Positions 1 through 8,042 of a DNA stretch of 64,000 bases are shown here, piece by piece (position 1 is the stretch's first letter; each line of letters starts with the position of its first letter). The DNA lies in contig NZ_CP168151.1 in assembly GCF_026913205.2 (NCBI RefSeq), positions 310,001 to 374,000 on the forward strand, written 5' to 3'. The notes below the pieces were generated by a model. That model searched no databases, was not told where the DNA came from, and worked only from the letters and a program-made list of their open reading frames with translations. Source of the stretch: Lentilactobacillus sp. SPB1-3 (GTDB taxonomy: Bacteria; Bacillota; Bacilli; Lactobacillales; Lactobacillaceae). The position numbers were made by a program, and so were the translations under genes.

Positions 1-416
1 TGATTGCTAAATGAAAAGCGGTTAGCCCAAGCGAGAAAGGCTAGACCAACACAATATAAACGAAGTAAGATTAAAAATTGAAAGCCTAGTTCAAGATGAG
101 TGGCTGGAAATAGTGCAATCAAGTAACTAAAAGGATCACCGACAACATAATAGGCAAATGTGGTAAGTTGATCTCCACCTGCACCAATATTCCAAGACCA
201 ACCAGTTAGTGATTGATGCACTGTTCCTTGCAAAATTCCTTGAAATTGGGCTAGAATCGGGAAATGTTGTGCAATGCCGTCGACTCCCCAAATTAGAGAT
301 TTTGATGACAACCAAGGCATTGAATAAGTTAAAGCGCAGATAATTAAGAATGCTATTGTATAGATAAGATAATTAATTGACTTATGATTTGAATTGCGAC
401 TATTTAAAAAATCCAT
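1..416 (-). CDS. YfhO family membrane protein, N-terminal part (cut by left edge)
   Basis: The reading frame opens with ATG at 414-416 behind a strong GGAGG site and runs off the left edge after about 138 codons. It has a first membrane segment at about residues 17-33, then an outward loop with the motif GGDQLTTFAYYVVGDPFSYL, and further hydrophobic stretches. That loop is typical of YfhO-type GT-C fold proteins, large multi-span proteins that in Gram-positive bacteria help decorate cell-wall polymers with sugars. The family call is by recognition. The substrate is unknown, and most of the protein lies outside the window. Confidence 0.8.
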   Translation of the reverse strand, partial: MDFLNSRNSNHKSINYLIYTIAFLIICALTYSMPWLSSKSLIWGVDGIAQHFPILAQFQGILQGTVHQSLTGWSWNIGAGGDQLTTFAYYVVGDPFSYLIALFPATHLELGFQFLILLRLYCVGLAFLAWANRFSFSN

Positions 417-519
417 GACATTTCCTCCCATAACTCTTAGCATCATTGTTAGGCGAAAATGAGAATAAAACAAGTTAATTAACCAATCCTTAACTAACGA
501 TAAAGAAATCTAAGAAACT

Positions 520-572
520 AAAAACAGGTTACTAGTTACACGCAAATGCAATGTAATTAATAACCTGTTTTT
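520..572 (-). terminator. Terminator after pepO
   Basis: A 12-bp perfect inverted repeat (520-531 with 561-572) lies just past the pepO stop codon. It ends in a T-run when read on the minus strand, as expected of an intrinsic terminator. Confidence 0.75.
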
Positions 573-583
573 AGTTGATTGAA

Positions 584-2512
584 CTACCAAATTTTTACCC
601 GTTTATCTTCTGGCAAATACATTTTGTCGTTGCTTGAAACGTTAAAAGTGGTATAAAAATCATCAAGATTCTTAACTTGAACGTTTGCTCGTAATTCATG
701 CGGAGCGTGAACATCGATGTTTAATAGTAGTTGCATGTATTCTTTAGTAGCTTTCATGCGCCAAACCCGTGCCCAATTAATAAAGAAGTCCTTTAAGTCA
801 TAGTCTCCTTCGTTTTTGGCCGCTTCATTGGCACAACTCAAGCCACCGGCATCAGCAATGTTTTCAGAAACGGTCAACTTACCGTTTACCTTACCGCCAG
901 CAAATGGAATACCATCAAATTCAGCAATCATTTTATCTGCTAACTTATCAAATGATTTTCGATCTTCATCAGTCCACCAGTTGTTTAAGTTACCGAATTC
1001 ATCAAATTGTGAGCCATTATTATCAAATGCATGAGAGATTTCGTGAGCAATAACAGCACCAATACCACCGTAGTTGGCACTAGCAGATTGTTCTAAGCTG
1101 TAGAAAGGTGCTTGTAAGATAGCTGCTGGAAATACAATCATGTTTTTTGATGGATCGTAGTAAGCATTCACAGTATTGGCACTCATATCCCAACGAGTTC
1201 TATCAACTGGTTTACCTAATTCAGCGTAACGATATTCTTTAGTGATTCTAATGAATTGATTTACGTTTGCGAATAATGTTCCGCCTTCGCCATGAGGCGT
1301 AACTTGGTACTTGTATTCAATAGGATCGATTTTCTCGGGATAACCAACATGTAACTCGAGCTTGCTAAGTTTGAGCACTGCTTTTTCGCGAGTAGCTTTA
1401 CCTAACCAATCGTTATTCTCTAATCGTTGTTGATATACTTTGATCATATTGCGAACCATTTGTTCAACATCGGCCTTAGCTTTGGGGCCAAAGTACTTGT
1501 GAGCATAGTAGTCACCGACAGTTTGACCAAAGACACCTGACGCAAGGTAGAATGCGGATTTCTTTTGTGATGAAGCGGCTTTTCTTCCAGAAAGTGCCCG
1601 ACTATAAGTTGAACCAGTCTGACGGAATTCTTCTGAAAGATAACCAGTAGTTGAAATTAAGAATTTCACTAACATCCAGTTCTTCAAGTCACTGAAGGTA
1701 TCAGGATTAACGATGTTATTAATGGCTTCAAAGTATTTAGGATCAGTAACAATGATTTGTTCTGGAGCTTTGCCAAATAAGTCATTAGCAAATTTTGTTA
1801 AATCAATGCTTGAGCTGTATTTAGCAAACTCGGTGAAGTCCATTGGATTATACATCTTAGTATAATCCGCAGATTCTTCCGCTGATTTCACATTGGGTGC
1901 GATTGCAGCATCGAACTTCTTAGCAGATTCAATAATTTCGTCTGCTTCACTACCACTATAATCTGCTAGCACTAATAATGAAGTCACCATATTGGTGAAG
2001 ATTGGCATTAATTGATCGTAAGCGGGGTTGTTGTTTTCGTAATAGGTTCTGTCAGGTAAGAACAGGCCAGGTGTGCCAGCATACAAGGCGTTGATTTGTG
2101 TGTTTTTCATGTCAGCATCAACGGAGTAATTGAATGGGAGTGGTAGGCCACTGAGATTCCATTCTTTTATTTGGCTGTTTAATTCCGAGAAATCTTTTAG
2201 ATTTTCGATTTTATTAAGAAATGATTTGATAGGATCAGCGCCATCTGTGTCACGTTGATCGAAGTTTTGAGCTAATTGATATAGTTTGGCAAATTCTTGA
2301 AATGGTTCATTGAAAGATGATAAATCTTTTGGAAGATTATCAAAATCGTTCATCAAATTCTTTTCAATATTGTCATTTAAATCCATAAAACCACCAGTTG
2401 ATGCGTGGTCATCAGGAATCGTGGCATCCTTTAACCAGTTACCATTAACGGCTTGATAGAGATCATCCTTGAATAAGGACTCGTCAATTACTTCTTTTGG
2501 GGTATTCACCAT
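584..2512 (-). CDS. pepO: M13 family endopeptidase PepO
   Basis: This 642-residue zinc metallo-endopeptidase of the neprilysin family is of normal length for lactic acid bacteria. The zinc motif HEISH is at residues 490-494 and the third ligand is Glu550 in ENIADAGG. The substrate-binding NAYY motif lies about 45 residues upstream of HEISH. No signal peptide is visible, so it should be a cytoplasmic oligopeptidase that trims peptides after uptake. The start is the ATG at 2510-2512, with AGGAGG six bases upstream. It is transcribed alone, with its own terminator. Confidence 0.96.
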   Translation of the reverse strand: MVNTPKEVIDESLFKDDLYQAVNGNWLKDATIPDDHASTGGFMDLNDNIEKNLMNDFDNLPKDLSSFNEPFQEFAKLYQLAQNFDQRDTDGADPIKSFLNKIENLKDFSELNSQIKEWNLSGLPLPFNYSVDADMKNTQINALYAGTPGLFLPDRTYYENNNPAYDQLMPIFTNMVTSLLVLADYSGSEADEIIESAKKFDAAIAPNVKSAEESADYTKMYNPMDFTEFAKYSSSIDLTKFANDLFGKAPEQIIVTDPKYFEAINNIVNPDTFSDLKNWMLVKFLISTTGYLSEEFRQTGSTYSRALSGRKAASSQKKSAFYLASGVFGQTVGDYYAHKYFGPKAKADVEQMVRNMIKVYQQRLENNDWLGKATREKAVLKLSKLELHVGYPEKIDPIEYKYQVTPHGEGGTLFANVNQFIRITKEYRYAELGKPVDRTRWDMSANTVNAYYDPSKNMIVFPAAILQAPFYSLEQSASANYGGIGAVIAHEISHAFDNNGSQFDEFGNLNNWWTDEDRKSFDKLADKMIAEFDGIPFAGGKVNGKLTVSENIADAGGLSCANEAAKNEGDYDLKDFFINWARVWRMKATKEYMQLLLNIDVHAPHELRANVQVKNLDDFYTTFNVSSNDKMYLPEDKRVKIW

Positions 2513-2645
2513 TTTGATTCCTCCTAAATATAACGTTAGAAACTAGTATAGTGCATTAAAAACTGATAGCAAAGCTTTTAACACTCATTTTGATAAAATG
2601 TCAGGTATGATAAAAGTGTAAAAGAATTATTTTGGGGGCGAAATA

Positions 2646-3140
2646 ATGAAACAAGTTCATTGTGAAGACACTAAGGCAGTTTGCGAGGGATACGTATTTC
2701 CTGGAAATCTCAATAATAACAACATGCAATTTGGTGGCCGAACATTATCGATCCTAGATGCGAATGCCGGAATTTCAGTGGTGAAATATTTGCCTGGTGT
2801 TTCATTCGTGACAGCTTCGTATGACCGAGTTCACTTTATAAAACCAATTAGTGAGCAAAGCATTTACAAATGTGTTTCATATGTGACTGGGGCCAGTCCT
2901 AAGGCTGTTGAGGTCTTTACTAAATTCGTCACTCAGGATAAAAAGACCGGCGCGCAACAAGTAGCTTTCACAGCATTTTGTAGTTTAGTGATTACTGAAC
3001 GAATTGATGAAGTTCCTGAAATCGTTCCTGATAGTGCTGAGTCGAAGTATCTCTGTTCCGGGTATGATGGAAGATTAACTGAACGCCTGCGAGAATTTAA
3101 GCAGAATAAAGAATTTTTAAACCACATAGATAATGATTAA
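2646..3140 (+). CDS. Acyl-CoA thioesterase-like hotdog protein
   Basis: The 164-residue product has the single hotdog fold of YkhA/YciA-type acyl-CoA thioesterases: a central helix start in MQFGGRTLSILDANAGIS, followed by strands such as SFVTASYDRVHFIKPI. Family members hydrolyse acyl-CoA to the free acid and CoA in the cytoplasm; the chain length preferred here cannot be read. A GGGGGCG ribosome site precedes the ATG. The C-terminal 40 residues are charged and poorly conserved. It is probably monocistronic, since the next gene has its own ribosome site 77 bp on. Confidence 0.82.
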   Translation: MKQVHCEDTKAVCEGYVFPGNLNNNNMQFGGRTLSILDANAGISVVKYLPGVSFVTASYDRVHFIKPISEQSIYKCVSYVTGASPKAVEVFTKFVTQDKKTGAQQVAFTAFCSLVITERIDEVPEIVPDSAESKYLCSGYDGRLTERLREFKQNKEFLNHIDND

Positions 3141-3217
3141 AAGGGTAATCTTTTTGTTATCGACGTTGAGGTAGTAATGATAAAATAAATGGTAAATAAT
3201 AGTTTGGAGGGATTTGT

Positions 3218-3643
3218 ATGTATGATAAAATTTTAGTTCCACTTGATGGTAGTGAGAATGCCAATGCGGCATTGCGTGAGGCCGTGACATTAGCTAAGAA
3301 ACTGGGATCGACGCTAGAAATAGTTTCTGTGGCCACTGATCAAAGATATGTTCAATATGGAGTTACGCTAGGACAAGACGTCATGGAATCCTTCCAAAAA
3401 CGTGCAGAAGAAATCTTATCAAAGGCTAAGCAACTTGCTGATGATGAAGGAGTCAAAGCAGATACTCACTTTGTAATTGGAGTTCCTAAGCAAGCCATCT
3501 CCAAGGAATTACCTGAACGATACAATACAGAATTGACCGTTGTTGGTAAGTCTGGGGTCAATGGTATTTCTAGAGCTCTATTGGGTTCAACGACTGAATA
3601 TGTAGTTCGGCACTCAACGACAAGAGTGTTAGTAATTGAATAA
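3218..3643 (+). CDS. Universal stress protein UspA family
   Basis: This 141-residue single-domain UspA protein opens with the strand YDKILVPLDGSENA and ends with the nucleotide-binding pattern G-2x-G-9x-G-S-T in GKSGVNGISRALLGST. That pattern marks the ATP-binding class. Such proteins are cytoplasmic dimers induced by stress; the specific role is unknown. The ATG follows GGAGGG with good spacing, and an intrinsic terminator follows directly. Confidence 0.93.
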   Translation: MYDKILVPLDGSENANAALREAVTLAKKLGSTLEIVSVATDQRYVQYGVTLGQDVMESFQKRAEEILSKAKQLADDEGVKADTHFVIGVPKQAISKELPERYNTELTVVGKSGVNGISRALLGSTTEYVVRHSTTRVLVIE

Positions 3644-3652
3644 TTTATTATT

Positions 3653-3689
3653 AAAGTCCGGCGAAATTTCATTTGCGGGCTTTTTTTAT
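3653..3689 (+). terminator. Terminator after the universal stress gene
   Basis: An imperfect stem (AAAGTCCG...CGGGCTTT, with one G-T pair and a bulge) is followed by seven T residues at 3681-3687. Confidence 0.75.
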
Positions 3690-3795
3690 TGCTCATTATT
3701 ACGTTGAGATTTTATTAATAGTCCTGGCCAAATCAAAAAAATCACGTTGACGATGATACAATACGAGTAAACTAAACCGGAAAAGAAGACGTGAT

Positions 3796-4896
3796 ATGCA
3801 GTTAATAAAGTCGGTAAAGTGGTCACAGATTTTGGCTATTATCATTGTATGTATTGGGGTTGTGGTGCTTGTTGATCATAATGATCAGTTTTATTCCACA
3901 CCGATTATGAAGGTGACGTCAGTCAAAAATTATGGCAGTAATAAAGTCACTGACGAATTTCAAAATCGGGATTATGAGCATCAGCAAAAGGTCACAGGCA
4001 CGATTACTAATGGCCAACATGCGGGACAGAAACTCACAATTGGCAATGAATATTCTGACTCTGGGGCAATGGATCAAAAATTACACCCTGGACAAAAAGT
4101 GTTTCTCACGATTCATAATCACAAAAAGTTACAAGCCAATGTTAAAGATATTAAGCGAGATACGACGATTGCGTTTTTGATCACGTTAGCGGTTTGTCTG
4201 CTGTTTGTATTCCTAAAAAAGCAGGGGACCACCGTGGTTTCAAGTATCGTTATCAACACGATTTTATTTATTTTAGCGATTCGATTAAATAGTGGTAATA
4301 ATGGTGCCAATGTTATTTGGATTTTTAGTGTACTGGCAGTGATTTTCTGTACCCTAACTTTGTTGCTAGTCGTAGGTTGGAACCAGCGAATGTGGGTGTC
4401 CTTGGCGGCAGTAATTAGTGCCACTGTAGTCACCCTAGTTTTATTAATGGCTGTGTTTGGCATCACTCAAGAACGAGGAGTCTATTATGAGTCGATGCAG
4501 TATGTGACTCAGCTTCCAAGACCGTTATTTGTTGCCGAGGTCTTGATAGGTGTTTTAGGTGCGGTTATGGATGAGTCAGTGGATATCGTTGCAGCGTTAG
4601 CCACTTTAAAAAACGAACAGCCAACTTTATCAAAACGGCAGATTTTTAACTCTGGCCGGCAAATTGGCCGTTCAATTATGGGTCCCTTGATTAATGTGCT
4701 ATTTTTTGTATTCATGGCTGAAACGTTGCCAATGACCCTCGTCTATTTAAGAAACGGCAATTCATGGAGTTATTCGTTTTCGATGAATATGTCACTTGGG
4801 ATGCTATCTAGTTTGGTCAGTGCAATTGGAATCGTTCTGACAGTTATATTTGCCAGTTTCTTATCAAGTATGTGGTTAAAAGCAGGTGAACGCTAA
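3796..4896 (+). CDS. YibE/F family membrane protein (first of pair)
   Basis: A 366-residue integral membrane protein with one N-terminal span (about residues 11-28), an outside domain of about 90 residues, then a run of spans in the C-terminal two thirds. The late segment around GVLGAVMDESVDIVAAL is characteristic of the YibE/F family. The biochemical role of the family is not established. Its TAA overlaps the ATG of the next gene (TAATG), so the two products are probably made together and may form a complex. Confidence 0.85.
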   Translation: MQLIKSVKWSQILAIIIVCIGVVVLVDHNDQFYSTPIMKVTSVKNYGSNKVTDEFQNRDYEHQQKVTGTITNGQHAGQKLTIGNEYSDSGAMDQKLHPGQKVFLTIHNHKKLQANVKDIKRDTTIAFLITLAVCLLFVFLKKQGTTVVSSIVINTILFILAIRLNSGNNGANVIWIFSVLAVIFCTLTLLLVVGWNQRMWVSLAAVISATVVTLVLLMAVFGITQERGVYYESMQYVTQLPRPLFVAEVLIGVLGAVMDESVDIVAALATLKNEQPTLSKRQIFNSGRQIGRSIMGPLINVLFFVFMAETLPMTLVYLRNGNSWSYSFSMNMSLGMLSSLVSAIGIVLTVIFASFLSSMWLKAGER

Positions 4897-5660
4897 TGGG
4901 AACAATTACATTATTATTTATAATTTTATTGGGACTGATGTTGTTTGTCGGAGGCAGTATGGGAATCGGTGCCTTTTTAAGCTTGGTAGTTAACTTTGGT
5001 ATTATGTTTTTTACGATTGTGCTAATTGCCTTTCAGTTTCCACCAATTATTGTGACTTTAGTTGCCAGTATTGTTGTTTTGGCAATCACGATTTATTGGA
5101 GTAACGCCAGTGACAATGCCTCCAATGCAGCTTTTGTGGGTGCTTTGATCATTCTTGCAATCTTAGTGGTATCAATCGTGCCGATTGAATATTGGGCTAA
5201 GGTTGGTGGTTTTGGACTAGAAGATAGCGAAGAATTGGAAGGTTTATCGGTTCTGATAGGTATCAACTTCACTAAAATTGCTATCTGCACGGCAATATTA
5301 ACTTCCTTAGGTGCGATTGCGGAAGCTGCTATCGCAATTGCTTCAGGACTGGATGAAATATTAACGGTTCATACAGAAATTACTAGCGCCAGATTGTTTG
5401 AAGATGGTATTGAAATCGGTAAGGAAATCATTGGAACCGCAGTAAACACATTGTTCTTTGGCTTTTTTGGTAGTTCATTAGCTCTATTTATCTGGTTAAA
5501 TGGATTGGGCTATAGTTTTGGTACGATTATGAACGATAAAGTATTTGCCAATGAATTAATTGCGATTGTGCTGTCATTGATCGGTGTGGTTTTGACGATT
5601 CCAATTACTACTTGGATCATGGCATTTAAACGTAAACAAACTGAAACTATCAGTAAATAA
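4896..5660 (+). CDS. YibE/F family membrane protein (second of pair)
   Basis: A 254-residue protein with about six or seven membrane spans and no large outside domain. The segment GAIAEAAIAIASGLDEILTV matches the acidic intramembrane motif of its upstream partner (GAVMDESVDIVAAL), which shows the two are paralogues. The ATG overlaps the upstream stop by one base, implying translational coupling. Function is unknown; a transport or signalling role is only inference. Confidence 0.85.
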   Translation: MGTITLLFIILLGLMLFVGGSMGIGAFLSLVVNFGIMFFTIVLIAFQFPPIIVTLVASIVVLAITIYWSNASDNASNAAFVGALIILAILVVSIVPIEYWAKVGGFGLEDSEELEGLSVLIGINFTKIAICTAILTSLGAIAEAAIAIASGLDEILTVHTEITSARLFEDGIEIGKEIIGTAVNTLFFGFFGSSLALFIWLNGLGYSFGTIMNDKVFANELIAIVLSLIGVVLTIPITTWIMAFKRKQTETISK

Positions 5661-5663
5661 AAA

Positions 5664-5703
5664 ATGGGAAGATTGAAGTGATAATTCAATCTTCCCATAT
5701 TTT
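5664..5703. terminator. Bidirectional terminator between the YibE/F pair and proA
   Basis: A 14-bp near-perfect stem (5664-5677 with 5685-5698) has A residues on its left and T residues on its right, so it can stop transcription of both convergent operons. Confidence 0.85.
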
Positions 5704-5714
5704 ATTTCCCATTA

Positions 5715-6956
5715 TTATTGGCGAATCTGGCCATTGCCAGAAATAACATACTTAGTGGTTGTGATTTCATTTAAGCCCATTGGTCCACGAGCGTGGAGCT
5801 TTTGAGTACTGATACCAATCTCAGCACCAAAACCGAATTCAAAACCATCAGTAAATCTAGTGGAAGCATTAACGTACACACATGCAGAATCAATTAATTG
5901 TTGAAATTTCTTTGCGTGAGCATAATCATTCGTGATGATTGCTTCTGAGTGTCCAGTACTGTACTTATTAATATGGTTAATGGCTTCATCCAGTGAATCG
6001 ACAACCTTTACTGCCATGATCAAATCGTTATATTCGGTTGACCAGTCTTCATCAGTGGCGGGAATGATATTTTTGACAATTTGTCGACTGCGCTCGTCTC
6101 CGCGTAGTTCAACTCCGTTAGCTATTAATGCACTAGCAATTTCAGGTAATAATTCTTCAGCGACATCAGCATTGATGAGCAACTTTTCAGCAGAATTACA
6201 GACGCTTGGACGTTGAACTTTGGCATTAACAGTGATGTCAGTGGCCATTTTTGCGTCAGCAGTTTTATCAACATAAACATGACAGTTACCTGCACCGGTT
6301 TCAATAACCGGTACCGTGGAATTTTGTACCACGGTTTTAATTAAGCCAGCTCCACCTCGAGGAATCAATACATCAACAAACTCATTCAGGTGCATTAGAG
6401 CAGTAGCTGTTTCATGACTGGTATCATGGAGAATTTGAATCGCATGTTCGTCTAAATTATTTTCACGTAAGACGGCCTGCAAAATTTCCACGAGGGTAGT
6501 ATTTGAATTGATTGCTTCTTTACCACCACGGAGAATTACAGCATTACCGCTTTTAAACGTCAAAGCAGAAGCGTCGACACTGACATTTGGGCGAGCCTCA
6601 AAAATCATGGCAATGACACCAATTGGAACACGGCGTTGTTCGATCATTAAGCCAGCGCTGTTAGTGAATCCAGTCTCAACATTGCCGATTGGATCAGCTA
6701 AGCTGGCAACTTGGCGTAATCCTTCTGCCATGTCGTGAATACGGTCGCTGTTGAGTGTTAAGCGGTCGACGAATTTTTCTGGCAAATCAGTCGCATTTTG
6801 AAGGTCGACTTGGTTAGCAGCCACGATTGTATCAATATTTTGAATTAAGGCCTCTGAAAATTGATTGAGGACAGAATTTTTAGTTGTGGTGTCTAAGTTA
6901 GCTAACTGAAAGGCAGCTCTTTTAGCGTTAGCACCGATTTGATTTAAATCATCCAT
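5715..6956 (-). CDS. proA: Gamma-glutamyl phosphate reductase
   Basis: The 413-residue enzyme reduces gamma-glutamyl phosphate with NADPH to glutamate semialdehyde, the second step of proline synthesis. The family hallmarks are EARPNVSVDASALTFKSGNA, the LIPRGG stretch, and the catalytic cysteine in RPSVCNSAE. Length is normal. The ATG lies two bases after the proB stop, so the genes form a two-gene operon controlled by the T-box leader upstream of proB. Confidence 0.96.
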   Translation of the reverse strand: MDDLNQIGANAKRAAFQLANLDTTTKNSVLNQFSEALIQNIDTIVAANQVDLQNATDLPEKFVDRLTLNSDRIHDMAEGLRQVASLADPIGNVETGFTNSAGLMIEQRRVPIGVIAMIFEARPNVSVDASALTFKSGNAVILRGGKEAINSNTTLVEILQAVLRENNLDEHAIQILHDTSHETATALMHLNEFVDVLIPRGGAGLIKTVVQNSTVPVIETGAGNCHVYVDKTADAKMATDITVNAKVQRPSVCNSAEKLLINADVAEELLPEIASALIANGVELRGDERSRQIVKNIIPATDEDWSTEYNDLIMAVKVVDSLDEAINHINKYSTGHSEAIITNDYAHAKKFQQLIDSACVYVNASTRFTDGFEFGFGAEIGISTQKLHARGPMGLNEITTTKYVISGNGQIRQ

Positions 6957-6958
6957 AG

Positions 6959-7783
6959 TTATACCCCCTGAGTTAATTTACCGTTACTCGTGAATAGTGT
7001 GCCAATTGGTTGACCTTCCAAAATATCAAAAATAATTCTAGGATCGTTACCATTTGCAAGAATCATTTGCCGATTTTCACTGATCATTCGTTTAGCAGCG
7101 GCTAGCTTGGTTTTCATTCCACCAGTGCCAAAGCGACTACCAGTTCCACCGGCAATAGTAAAGGTATTGTCATTGATGACACTTAGTTCGCTGATTAAAT
7201 GAGCATTAGGATTTTGATTGGGATTATCATCATAGAAACCGTCCACGTCAGATAAGACAATTAAAAGGTCCGCGTCAACGTGGCTGGCTACGATGGCAGA
7301 TAACTGATCGTTATCACCGAAAGTGGTGCGATGATCTAATTCATCGGTAGCCACAGTATCGTTTTCGTTGACGATGGGGATGATGTTGTCTTTTAACAAG
7401 CAATTGAATGTGTCCATAACTGATTCATCACTTTTAGGGAAATCAAAGACATCATGAGTTAACAAAATTTGGGCGATGTTAGTCAGATAGTGATTAAAAC
7501 GTTGTGTAAACAGCGTCATTAATTCAGATTGGCCAATAGCTGCTAGCGCTTGTTGAGCACCGATTTCAGTCGGTCTTTGTTTTAGATTAAGCTTATTCAG
7601 ACCCACACCAATGGCCCCAGAAGACACTAGAATCAATTCTTTTCCTTGATTATTTAATTCACTTAATACATACGCTAATTGATCAAACGTCTGTAGATTA
7701 ACCGTTCCATTAGTATGAATCAAACTGCTAGTACCGATTTTGACCACAATTCTTTGCGCATTAATTTCTCTGTTAGTTGACAC
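6959..7783 (-). CDS. proB: Glutamate 5-kinase (GTG start)
   Basis: This 274-residue kinase phosphorylates glutamate with ATP, the committed and usually proline-inhibited step. Visible motifs are VVKIGTSSL, SSGAIGVG, NENDTV, FGDNDQLSA and GTGGMKTKL. It ends after the kinase domain and lacks the PUA domain of longer homologues. I place the start at the GTG at 7781-7783, preceded by GGGTGAT. An in-frame ATG at 7858 would add 25 residues, but those bases are the T-box and terminator of the leader RNA and are not coding. Confidence 0.93.
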   Translation of the reverse strand: MSTNREINAQRIVVKIGTSSLIHTNGTVNLQTFDQLAYVLSELNNQGKELILVSSGAIGVGLNKLNLKQRPTEIGAQQALAAIGQSELMTLFTQRFNHYLTNIAQILLTHDVFDFPKSDESVMDTFNCLLKDNIIPIVNENDTVATDELDHRTTFGDNDQLSAIVASHVDADLLIVLSDVDGFYDDNPNQNPNAHLISELSVINDNTFTIAGGTGSRFGTGGMKTKLAAAKRMISENRQMILANGNDPRIIFDILEGQPIGTLFTSNGKLTQGV

Positions 7784-7799
7784 ACAATCACCCGATTTC

Positions 7800-8003
7800 T
7801 TAAAAAAAGCTCCACTTTGAAATTGAGACACCCATCGGGCGGTACCATTCTCATTCAAAGCAGAGCTTCACACTTTTAAAGTATTTTATTAAATTATTAG
7901 AAGAAAGGTAGGATTCGCGACTTGAGAATTCTTACAGCAAATGAATTCCTCTCTGGATTGCGCTACTTGGTCTTTCAGTAAAGTAATAACTTGGTCTTTC
8001 AGT
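7800..8003 (-). promoter_or_regulatory. Proline-specific T-box leader of proBA
   Basis: Read on the minus strand, the leader has a compact stem I with the 5' AGTA (7964-7967) and 3' GAA elements of the specifier loop. The specifier codon CCT (Pro) is at 7910-7912 and is followed by A. The T-box core AATGGTACCGCCC lies at about 7837-7849. A terminator stem (AAGCTC...CTTTGA with TCAAAG...GAGCTT) ends in seven T residues (7802-7808). Uncharged tRNA-Pro should stabilise the antiterminator and switch on proBA. The TGGT of the core fits an A discriminator base. Confidence 0.93.
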
Positions 8004-8012
8004 AAAGTAATA
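7965..8012. repeat. Perfect 24-bp tandem duplication in the T-box leader
   Basis: The 24-base unit at 7965-7988 is repeated without change and without a gap at 7989-8012. The proximal copy holds the 5' strand of T-box stem I (GAAAGACCAAGT on the minus strand). The distal copy overlaps the -10 box by three bases and lies over the predicted transcription start. Confidence 0.97.
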
Positions 8013-8038
8013 ATAGGCAATTTTTATATGCCTGTCAA
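8010..8038 (-). promoter_or_regulatory. Promoter of the proBA leader
   Basis: On the minus strand, TTGACA (8033-8038) and TATTAT (8010-8015) are separated by exactly 17 bases: a near-consensus housekeeping promoter. It starts five bases past the stop of the amidase gene. Confidence 0.88.
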
Positions 8039-8042
8039 CTGA

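Noticed and set aside
4119-4466. 115-codon minus-strand open frame inside the first YibE/F gene
   Set aside because: Antisense shadow of a membrane protein gene; no start signal or domain.
5932-6216. 94-codon plus-strand open frame inside proA
   Set aside because: It lies antisense within a clear conserved gene and has no ribosome site or recognisable product.
7784-7858. ProB N-terminal extension starting at ATG 7858
   Set aside because: These bases are the T-box core and terminator; no ribosome site fits, and family length favours the GTG at 7783.
7965-8012. Two identical direct repeats as a CRISPR-like array
   Set aside because: The copies abut with no spacer, there are only two, and they lie inside a well-explained T-box leader with no cas genes near.
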